Of a stretch of DNA of 5,060 bases, positions 1 through 5,060 are shown piece after piece; position 1 is the stretch's first letter; each line of letters opens with the position of its first letter. This DNA is from Bacteroidales bacterium (GTDB lineage Bacteria > Bacteroidota > Bacteroidia > Bacteroidales > UBA7960). The stretch spans positions 1-5,060 of the forward strand of contig SKTA01000247.1 of NCBI GenBank assembly GCA_007122745.1, in the 5' to 3' direction. The notes beneath the pieces are model-generated. The model saw only the letters and a list, made by a program, of their open reading frames with translations, was not told the origin of the DNA and ran no database searches. The position numbers were made by a program, and so were the translations under genes.

Positions 1-490
1 CATAAAATGCCTGCATCAATACACTAAGGATCCCATACTCTTTATTCCCCGGTGGAGCAGCTATCCTTCGGGCCACCTCTTTCTGAAACATTCCCACAAC
101 CTCAGGAACTTTATCGCGCATTCTCAATACGTGAAACAGAATCTGCGTAGAAATATTGTAAGGAAAATTACCAATAATGGCAAAAGAGTTCATACCAAAG
201 TATGTTTCAGGACTAAATTTCAGGAAATCACCATGGATGATTTGTTCTTTCAAATCAGGGTATGCTTCCTGCAAGTATTTTACAGAATCCCTGTCCAGTT
301 CGATGCCATGCCATTTTAATCCCTTTTGGTCCAGCAGAAAGCGGGTAAGCATTCCTGTTCCGGGTCCGATTTCGAGCACATGCTCCAATCCTGCTGAGGC
401 TGTGAGGCTATTTGCTATTTTAAAAGCAATATTTGGATCAGCAAGGAAATGCTGTCCCAACGCTTTTTTTGCCTGTACATAATGCGCCAC
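1..490 (-). CDS. rsmA: 16S rRNA (adenine(1518)-N(6)/adenine(1519)-N(6))-dimethyltransferase RsmA, C-terminus cut by window edge
   Basis: RsmA (KsgA) uses S-adenosylmethionine to dimethylate two adjacent adenines in the 3'-terminal hairpin of 16S rRNA, a late step of 30S assembly in the cytoplasm. The visible 163 residues hold the family landmarks in order: KKALGQHFL (residues 8-16), SAM-binding motif I EIGPGTG (40-46), the acidic IELD (63-66), GDFLK (87-91), the catalytic NFPYNIS (108-114) and MFQKEVARRI (134-143). Full-length proteins are about 260 residues, so roughly 100 residues, mostly the C-terminal helical domain, lie beyond the left edge. I chose GTG at 490-488 as the start. An in-frame TGA lies at 511-509, no ATG lies between, and GTG gives the usual short leader before KKALGQHF. 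No clear Shine-Dalgarno sequence sits in front of it. It begins 10 bases after the TPR gene's stop, so it is probably co-transcribed and possibly translationally coupled. The identity is very secure and the exact start fairly so. Confidence 0.95.
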   Translation of the reverse strand, partial: MAHYVQAKKALGQHFLADPNIAFKIANSLTASAGLEHVLEIGPGTGMLTRFLLDQKGLKWHGIELDRDSVKYLQEAYPDLKEQIIHGDFLKFSPETYFGMNSFAIIGNFPYNISTQILFHVLRMRDKVPEVVGMFQKEVARRIAAPPGNKEYGILSVLMQAFY

Positions 491-500
491 AAAAGTTTGA

Positions 501-2378
501 TTAATTGATCACATCTCCCCGCAGGGTACGGAAACGGTTACGTGCAGTAATGACATGAACGCTACCGGAGTAGTTGAGCATAAGGTCCTGATAGAGGGAC
601 ATTGCCAAATCATTTTGCTGAAAATAATGCTGTTGCAAATCTGCTCTTCTGAACAGTGCTTCATCGGCAAGAACACCATGGGGATACGTCTTCACAATCT
701 GTGCCAGCAGACTGTCTGCTGCAACATAGTCATTGGTCTGATACATGATCTCTGCATGGGCAAAAAGTATGTCATCATTGATCTGATGACCCGGGAAACG
801 CATTGCAATGGAGTCCAGAATTTCGATGGCCTCATCAAAACGGTTCATAAAAATATGTTGCTCTGCGCGGGCAAACATCTTTAGCGGTTCCGTATTGTCA
901 TCCTGGCCAATGTTATCCTGAATCCTTAAAGACAAACGCATGGCATCGTTCGCGATCAGTCGAGACGTGCCCGCCTTCAGGATATCCAGCTGTGCTTTGG
1001 CCCAGTCAAATTCTCCAATAAAATAGGATAATCTTGCATTTTTAAATTTCGCTTCGTGGGCCAGGGGGTCGTCACGAAACATGCGGTCAACCTGCGCATA
1101 AAGCAGGGTGGCATCCCACACCTCTCCGGTATACAAAAGAATATCGGCCAGTTCAACCTGGCAGGCTCCCTTAACGCGATTGGATATACCACGCATGTCG
1201 ATGATGTTTTGAAGCAGTTCAATGGCTTCATCGGTTTTGCCGAGATAGAATGCCTGCAGGTTGGCCAGGTTTCTTACAAGCTGCACGGTATTTGCACGTA
1301 TGCCAATTTCCTCAATCGCCCGGATATATTCCTGTTCAATGTCAATCAGATCCTCAAGTTCAAAATCATAATCTTCCGTTACCGAAAGGAAGCGCACATT
1401 CAGATAACCCACCAGGGCATTCATATAGTTACGGTTGTCAACGCCCAGATTGAGTATGTACTGATAGGCTTCCCGGGCGATTGGGTAGTTACGGTTTCGC
1501 ACACTCAGCTCGGCCACTTCAAGCACCTGTTTCCCCTCCTGTCGCAAGCGGCGATCCAGGGCCCTTGCCTGCATCAGAGCAATGCGAAAATCTTGTTGCT
1601 GGACCGACAACCACAGGAGCATTTCTGCATACATTATGTTGTCGGGTTCACGTTGTGTAAGCATAAGCAGCAAACGGCGCAATGCATCATTACGTTCATG
1701 TCCCGGATCGTTTGAGAGGGCATCCTGCAACATTCCCCTCACGCGCTCCACTTCATTCGGGTGCTTATCCATATAATCCAGGTACTCCCGCATCATGGCG
1801 TCATAGTTACCCTTGCTTTCATGAATTTCAGCGATGCGCAGGTGCAATGGTTGATCCGCACTAAGCAACTCCCTACCCCGCAAATAGGTTTCCAATGCCC
1901 TTTCAATGTAACCACGCACTTCAAAAGCGAGGGCGAGGTCAATGACCTGGCGCTGATTTGCTTGCAAGTCACTGATCAGTGCATCCATGTGGCGTCGTTC
2001 ACGCCTGGCATTTCCTCCACGCCCATAAACATATCCAAGGTCAACCTGGTAGCGGATCTCTCCGGGGTGCTCATCAATCAACTGACTGATCAGCCGCTCT
2101 GCACGCCTGAAAGATTCGGTACGCAGCAAACTCTCGAGATAATTATTATAAATGACGGGAGACCGGTTCTCCTGAAAGATCTCTTCATACAATGCCAGAG
2201 CCTGCTCGTATTGTCCATCCCTGAAATACTGATTGGCGAGCATCTCATCCGTACTGTCGGCAAAAGCTCCTGACATCATGAATAAAATCAGCAAATTGCT
2301 GAACAAAAACTTTCTCAGATCAAAAGAAAAATTATGATGCTGTCTTTTCATTGAATGTAGAACGTATAATGCTTGCAT
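501..2378 (-). CDS. Exported TPR-repeat protein of unknown function, between serS and rsmA
   Basis: A 625-residue protein with an N-terminal signal peptide and otherwise mostly helical repeats. Residues 21-40 run from a basic LRK through a hydrophobic stretch (FLFSNLLILF) to a small-residue end (SGAFA, then DS), which fits signal peptidase I cleavage near residue 40. No cysteine follows, so it is not a lipoprotein. TPR-like helix pairs are visible at about 46-70 (YFRDGQYEQALALYEE), 145-170, 177-205, 500-530 (FDEAIEILDSIAMRFPG) and 537-605 (NDYVAADSLLAQIVKTYPHG, then a second copy). The last pair resembles the YbgF/BamD style of periplasmic TPR. No catalytic motif is visible, so it is probably a periplasmic or envelope scaffold (inference). 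The start is uncertain. ATG at 2378 follows an A-rich leader (TTAAAACAAA) typical of the phylum. ATG at 2351 (residue 10) would give a cleaner 31-residue signal peptide starting MKRQ. It begins 57 bases after the serS stop and ends 10 bases before rsmA. Confidence 0.9.
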   Translation of the reverse strand: MQALYVLHSMKRQHHNFSFDLRKFLFSNLLILFMMSGAFADSTDEMLANQYFRDGQYEQALALYEEIFQENRSPVIYNNYLESLLRTESFRRAERLISQLIDEHPGEIRYQVDLGYVYGRGGNARRERRHMDALISDLQANQRQVIDLALAFEVRGYIERALETYLRGRELLSADQPLHLRIAEIHESKGNYDAMMREYLDYMDKHPNEVERVRGMLQDALSNDPGHERNDALRRLLLMLTQREPDNIMYAEMLLWLSVQQQDFRIALMQARALDRRLRQEGKQVLEVAELSVRNRNYPIAREAYQYILNLGVDNRNYMNALVGYLNVRFLSVTEDYDFELEDLIDIEQEYIRAIEEIGIRANTVQLVRNLANLQAFYLGKTDEAIELLQNIIDMRGISNRVKGACQVELADILLYTGEVWDATLLYAQVDRMFRDDPLAHEAKFKNARLSYFIGEFDWAKAQLDILKAGTSRLIANDAMRLSLRIQDNIGQDDNTEPLKMFARAEQHIFMNRFDEAIEILDSIAMRFPGHQINDDILFAHAEIMYQTNDYVAADSLLAQIVKTYPHGVLADEALFRRADLQQHYFQQNDLAMSLYQDLMLNYSGSVHVITARNRFRTLRGDVIN

Positions 2379-2434
2379 TTTGTTTTAATTGTAAGGTCAG
2401 GTTTGCAGGCATCATTTTTCAGATGCTCTGCCCT

Positions 2435-3706
2435 TTACTGGATGTAGCGAAACCCGGTGTAGGCCTGAAGTGCCTTGGGGATATAGATCCCCTCTTCACA
2501 CTGGTTGTTTTCAAGCAGTGCAGCAAGGATTCGCGGCAGTGCCAACGCGCTGCCATTGAGCGTATGGGCGAGACGGTTTTTCCCTTCGGATGTTTTATAT
2601 CGCAGTCTCAGGCGGTTTGACTGGTAAGCTTCAAAATTGGAGATGGAGCTCACCTCCAGCCACCTACCCTGGGCCGCAGACCAGACCTCCATGTCGTATG
2701 TGAGAGCAGCTGCAAAACCCAGATCACCGCCACAAAGACGGGTTATCCTGTAAGGGAGTTCAAGTTTTTTTAATAAAACGGAAACATGCGCCACCATTTC
2801 ATCAAGTGCCTTATAGCTGAGCTCAGGCTTGGTAACCTGTACAATTTCCACTTTGTCGAACTGATGTAAGCGGTTCAGGCCCCGCACATCCTTACCATAA
2901 GATCCGGCTTCACGTCGAAAGCACACTGAATAGGCTGTGCATTTTACCGGCAATTCATCCTCCTGAAGGATGGTATCCCGGAAAAGGTTTGTAATCGGGA
3001 CTTCCGATGTCGGGATCAGGTAAAGATTATCTGAAGGCACATGGTACATCTGGCCATCCTTGTCGGGAAGCTGTCCGGTGCCAAAGGCGCTATCCTCATT
3101 AACCAGCAGCGGCGGTTGATACTCGGTATAGCCTGCGATCAGTGCTTCATCAAGAAAAAATGTGATCAGTGCGCGCTGAATCCTGGCTCCCAATCCTTTA
3201 TATACCGGAAACCCGGCACCGGTGATTTTGGTACCCCGTTCAAAGTCGATGATGTCATATTTTTTTGCGAGATCCCAGTGAGAAAGTGCTCCTTCATCTG
3301 CCTTCTTCACCTTCCCTGCTTCCTGCACCACTTCATTGTCGGCATCCGATTTGCCCGCAGGCACTGAAGGGTGTGGCAGGTTTGGCAAGCGAACGATAAA
3401 TTCCTGAAAATTTTTGTTGGTGTCATCAAGTTGTTCCTGCAGTTCTTTCGCCAGCTTTTTGAGCATGGCCGATTTTTCCTTTAAAGACTCGGCATCTGCT
3501 CCTTTGCCGGCTTTAAAAAGCACGCCAATCTGTTTGGCGAGGGCATTTGCCTCAGCAAGGGTGTCATCAAGCTTTTTTTGTAACTGCCGTTTGGTTTCGT
3601 CCAGGATTTTAAGGCTGTTAACCAACTCTGCAGCGTCCATGTTCCTTACCCTGAGGCGCTTTATCACCTCATCACTATGATCGCGAATTTGTTGTATATC
3701 AATCAT
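2435..3706 (-). CDS. serS: Seryl-tRNA synthetase (SerRS), complete
   Basis: This class II aminoacyl-tRNA synthetase activates serine with ATP and loads it onto tRNA-Ser (and tRNA-Sec where present) in the cytoplasm. At 423 residues it has the usual length. Residues 1-110 form the tRNA-binding arm, with a K/E/L-rich antiparallel coiled coil at about 30-105 ending in the typical LPNLPHPSVP (107-116). The catalytic core follows: motif 1 around 168-201, the serine-site TSEVP (233-237), motif 2 with CFRRE (262-266) and GLNRLHQFDKVE (276-287), and motif 3 with NGSALALPR (384-392). The C-terminal IPKALQAYTGF (409-419) is also typical. One small oddity is isoleucine at 355 in VSSISNF, where E. coli SerRS has cysteine. 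The ATG at 3706 gives the standard MIDIQQIRD opening and has no Shine-Dalgarno sequence. A terminator lies upstream, so serS should have its own promoter, and the TPR gene and rsmA probably follow in the same transcript. Confidence 0.98.
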   Translation of the reverse strand: MIDIQQIRDHSDEVIKRLRVRNMDAAELVNSLKILDETKRQLQKKLDDTLAEANALAKQIGVLFKAGKGADAESLKEKSAMLKKLAKELQEQLDDTNKNFQEFIVRLPNLPHPSVPAGKSDADNEVVQEAGKVKKADEGALSHWDLAKKYDIIDFERGTKITGAGFPVYKGLGARIQRALITFFLDEALIAGYTEYQPPLLVNEDSAFGTGQLPDKDGQMYHVPSDNLYLIPTSEVPITNLFRDTILQEDELPVKCTAYSVCFRREAGSYGKDVRGLNRLHQFDKVEIVQVTKPELSYKALDEMVAHVSVLLKKLELPYRITRLCGGDLGFAAALTYDMEVWSAAQGRWLEVSSISNFEAYQSNRLRLRYKTSEGKNRLAHTLNGSALALPRILAALLENNQCEEGIYIPKALQAYTGFRYIQ

Positions 3707-3716
3707 TTTACCGGTA

Positions 3717-3745
3717 TAGATCTATGAAAAAAAATCAAACATCAA
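3717..3745 (-). promoter_or_regulatory. Weak candidate promoter for serS
   Basis: Reading the minus strand, TTG at 3745-3743 is followed after 18 bases by TAGATCTA at 3724-3717. This partly fits the Bacteroidota sigma factor pattern (TTTG, about 19 bases, TAnnTTTG), but the downstream box matches poorly. It would leave a leader of only about ten bases or fewer before the serS ATG. A promoter is expected somewhere here because an intrinsic terminator lies just upstream. This is the best match I find in an AT-rich spacer where chance matches are easy. Confidence 0.25.
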
Positions 3746-3765
3746 AAATAAAAAAAATAAGAAAC

Positions 3766-3789
3766 AAAAAATCCTGCCGGAGCAGGATT
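3766..3789 (-). terminator. Rho-independent terminator after rpmA
   Basis: On the minus strand an 8-base-pair perfect stem, AATCCTGC (3789-3782) with GCAGGATT (3777-3770), closes a four-base UCCG loop. The transcript runs straight into a U tract (UUUUUU at 3771-3766, its first two bases being the foot of the stem) and then further U-rich sequence. On the plus strand no T run follows the stem, so it works for the minus strand only. It lies 32 bases past the rpmA stop and separates the rplU-rpmA unit from serS. Confidence 0.9.
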
Positions 3790-3821
3790 ATAGAATACAT
3801 ATCATATTTTGCCCGATATTA

Positions 3822-4226
3822 TTATTCAGCGGGTGGTTTGGATGGGTCGCTTGCTTCAGCAGTTACTTCGGCAGCTGCTTCAACCTTTTCAACCTCTTTC
3901 TCTGGTGTTTTGGCTTCAGGTGTTTCCTTGATTGGTTTCTCTGGTGTTGCTTCCACTTTTGCTGTCTCCTCAACAACAGGTTCAACATAAACATAAGACT
4001 TGTTACCGAGCCTTTTTCTGAAAACCACCTTGCCGTCGCAGAGGGCATAAAGTGTGTGATCCTTACCCATTCCGACGTTTACACCGGGATAATGCCTGGT
4101 GCCGCGTTGTCTCACAATGATATTTCCGGCAACCGCCATGGATCCGCCAAAGATTTTTACACCAAGGCGTTTGCTGTGTGATTCGCGTCCGTTACGTGAA
4201 CTACCAACTCCTTTCTTATGTGCCAT
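3822..4226 (-). CDS. rpmA: 50S ribosomal protein L27 with a long acidic C-terminal extension
   Basis: L27 is a small basic protein of the large subunit whose N-terminus reaches the peptidyl transferase centre and helps place the tRNA 3' ends. Residues 1-83 are a clear L27: MAHKKGVGSSRNGRES at the N-terminus, GNIIVRQRGT (34-43), HYPGVNVGMGKDHTLYAL (45-62) and a final beta strand SYVYVEP (77-83). The protein begins directly with MAHKKG, so there is no cleaved N-terminal leader of the Firmicutes type. Bacterial L27 is normally about 85-90 residues, but this one has 134. The extra 51 residues (84-134) are low-complexity and rich in Glu, Lys, Ala, Pro and Thr, with TPEK occurring twice 13 residues apart. 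No frameshift is needed, since the frame runs openly to a stop at 3822. It lies 31 bases after rplU with no Shine-Dalgarno sequence, and the pair is the near-universal rplU-rpmA operon. Confidence 0.98.
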   Translation of the reverse strand: MAHKKGVGSSRNGRESHSKRLGVKIFGGSMAVAGNIIVRQRGTRHYPGVNVGMGKDHTLYALCDGKVVFRKRLGNKSYVYVEPVVEETAKVEATPEKPIKETPEAKTPEKEVEKVEAAAEVTAEASDPSKPPAE

Positions 4227-4257
4227 GATATTTTATTTTTTGCTATTGAAAATTCGA

Positions 4258-4569
4258 TTATGCAGATATTTCTTCAATCTGTATTTGTGTCATTGGTTGA
4301 CGGTGACCGTTCATCTTTTGGTAACCTTTTCTTCTTTTCTTTTTGAAAACGATGATTTTGTCGGCTTTTACATGCTCAAGAACCTTGGCTTTCACCTTAA
4401 TGCCTTCAACAACAGGTGCACCTACCTTGATGTCTTCACCATCGGCCAGCAACAATACCTGATCAAACTCCAGCGCACTGCCCGCCTCATCATCCATTCT
4501 GTTTACAAATAATTTCTGGTCTTTTTCAATCTTATACTGATGACCGCCTATTTCAACGATTGCGTACAT
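4258..4569 (-). CDS. rplU: 50S ribosomal protein L21
   Basis: L21 is a primary 23S rRNA-binding protein of the large subunit. The 103 residues match the family's normal length. The N-terminus MYAIVEIGGHQYKI is the classic opening. The basic C-terminal segment (residues 71-95: IIVFKKKRRKGYQ, then NGHRQPMT) contains the family signature with its Lys/Arg cluster and GHRQ. The ATG at 4569 is fixed by this conserved start. No Shine-Dalgarno sequence precedes it, as is common in Bacteroidota. It is the first gene of the rplU-rpmA unit, with a strong promoter about 40 bases upstream, and rpmA follows after 31 bases. A 16-codon open frame in the leader overlaps its start, but nothing shows that it is translated. 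Confidence 0.98.
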   Translation of the reverse strand: MYAIVEIGGHQYKIEKDQKLFVNRMDDEAGSALEFDQVLLLADGEDIKVGAPVVEGIKVKAKVLEHVKADKIIVFKKKRRKGYQKMNGHRQPMTQIQIEEISA

Positions 4570-4609
4570 TTCTGTCTGGTATTAAATATCTTACTCATTA
4601 ATTGGGGTG

Positions 4610-4639
4610 CAAAGATAAATAAAATAAATAAAGGTGCAA
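4610..4639 (-). promoter_or_regulatory. Bacteroidota-type promoter for rplU-rpmA
   Basis: On the minus strand TTG (4639-4637) is followed after exactly 19 bases by TATCTTTG (4617-4610), a full match to the -33/-7 consensus of the Bacteroidota primary sigma factor (TTG, 19-21 bases, TAnnTTTG). Transcription would start a few bases past 4610 and give a leader of roughly 30-40 bases before the rplU ATG at 4569. The 19-base spacer is almost all A and T. The position directly upstream of a ribosomal protein operon supports a strong growth-linked promoter. Confidence 0.85.
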
Positions 4640-4689
4640 GTAATTGGTGAAAAAAAGATTAAGATTTGTAGACACAGGGCTTGACCTGT

Positions 4690-5060
4690 TTATTTCAATG
4701 ACTGCTTTTTCTTGCGGTTGGCGAGGTAAACGCCGATAAGGGTCAGGCAGATCCAGAAAAGGTATGCAAACAGGAAGCTTTCACCATCGGCAATACCCCA
4801 CATGATCGATATGATTGGCATCATATAGGTTACCGTAGAGGTGAACAAAGCAGAAGTTTGCTTGATCAGCCAGTTATGAATGATCATTGCCACTGCAGTT
4901 CCCATAATTGCCAAAATGGCAATATATCCGAGGTTTGTCCAGGCATCAGGATCTGATTTCATGATGCTTACAAAATCAGAAGCGGCAAAAAGGTATACCA
5001 GCGACGGGATCCCAATAAATGTAAAAGCGACACTGGTGATGGTGAGCGCACCAAAATCGG
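4690..5060 (-). CDS. EamA/DMT-family transporter, C-terminal part only
   Basis: The open frame enters from the right edge and ends at TAA 4692-4690, showing the last 122 residues of a membrane protein. The start is outside the window; the ATG at 4962 is internal, because the frame stays open and hydrophobic upstream of it. Four membrane segments are visible: ALTITSVAFTFIGIPSLVYL, then GYIAILAIMGTAVAMIIHNWL, then FTSTVTYMMPIISIMWG and finally FAYLFWICLTLIGVYLA, followed by a basic cytoplasmic tail (NRKKKQSLK). The TSTVTYMMPIISIMWG segment, with its proline before the last pair of helices, and the closing GVYLANRKK are typical of the second EamA repeat of drug/metabolite transporters, ten-helix inner-membrane carriers. 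Substrates in this family vary widely and cannot be read from sequence. It probably belongs to a separate transcription unit, because rplU has its own promoter downstream. Confidence 0.88.
   Translation of the reverse strand, partial: DFGALTITSVAFTFIGIPSLVYLFAASDFVSIMKSDPDAWTNLGYIAILAIMGTAVAMIIHNWLIKQTSALFTSTVTYMMPIISIMWGIADGESFLFAYLFWICLTLIGVYLANRKKKQSLK

Noticed and set aside
131..482. Plus-strand open frames opposite rsmA
   Set aside because: The opposite strand encodes an unmistakable RsmA across the whole stretch, and the plus-strand products resemble nothing.
1056..1715. Long plus-strand open frame (219 codons) and neighbouring plus-strand frames at 555-884 and 1761-2273
   Set aside because: They lie wholly antisense to the TPR gene, show no family motif, no start signal and an implausible composition. 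They are shadows of the real coding frame.
3041..3680. Plus-strand frames opposite serS (3041-3367 and 3414-3680)
   Set aside because: They are antisense to conserved SerRS sequence. The serine-rich product at 3414-3680 is the complement of the coiled-coil codons.
3822..3977. Frameshift or gene fusion as the cause of the long L27
   Set aside because: The tail follows in frame with no break, is low-complexity rather than a foreign domain, and ends shortly before a proper terminator. An extension of the gene is the simpler reading.
3724..3990. Plus-strand 88-codon frame rich in Ser, Ala and Gly over the spacer and the rpmA tail
   Set aside because: It reads through the minus-strand terminator and the complement of the low-complexity L27 tail. 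Its composition follows from that repeat.
4655..4666. Tandem AAGATT AAGATT
   Set aside because: Two copies of a six-base AT-rich unit in an intergenic region are expected by chance.
4674..4689. Inverted repeat ACAGG/CCTGT directly after the EamA gene stop, with a T run at 4656-4650 on the minus strand
   Set aside because: The stem is only five pairs and the T run lies about 17 bases further on, so it does not meet the form of an intrinsic terminator. It could be a weak one, but I cannot support it.
4962..4962. ATG at 4962 as the start of a 90-residue protein
   Set aside because: The frame stays open to the window edge and encodes another membrane helix upstream, in line with the EamA fold, so this methionine is internal.

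Overview
The window looks like ordinary housekeeping chromosome from a member of the Bacteroidota. The support is threefold. One clear promoter fits the Bacteroidota consensus (TTG, 19 bases, TAnnTTTG). Start codons lack Shine-Dalgarno sequences and tend to follow A-rich leaders. The L21, L27 and seryl-tRNA synthetase sequences read as Bacteroidota-type from memory of the families. I cannot place it below phylum level from sequence alone. Every gene I can support lies on the minus strand, and the plus-strand open frames are antisense shadows of these genes.

Layout, in the direction of transcription (right to left). The C-terminal part of an EamA/DMT-family membrane transporter enters at the right edge and stops at 4690. 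A 120-base intergenic region follows with a strong promoter (4610-4639). It drives rplU (ribosomal protein L21, 4258-4569) and rpmA (L27, 3822-4226), which carries an unusual acidic C-terminal tail. A good intrinsic terminator (3766-3789) closes that unit. After a short AT-rich spacer with two abutting 8-base palindromes comes a second unit: serS (seryl-tRNA synthetase, 2435-3706), a large exported TPR-repeat protein of unknown function (501-2378), and rsmA (16S rRNA dimethyltransferase, start at 490), cut by the left edge.

How the genes fit together: four of the six serve translation. L21 and L27 are 50S proteins, SerRS charges tRNA-Ser, and RsmA modifies the 3' end of 16S rRNA. The TPR protein is the outlier: it has a signal peptide and so should act outside the cytoplasm, yet it sits between serS and rsmA with only 57 and 10 bases of spacing. 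I see no mobile element, CRISPR array, RNA gene, prophage trace or sign of recent transfer, and no convincing undescribed system. The points most worth a second look are the L27 tail, the exported TPR gene in a translation operon, and the paired palindromes before serS.
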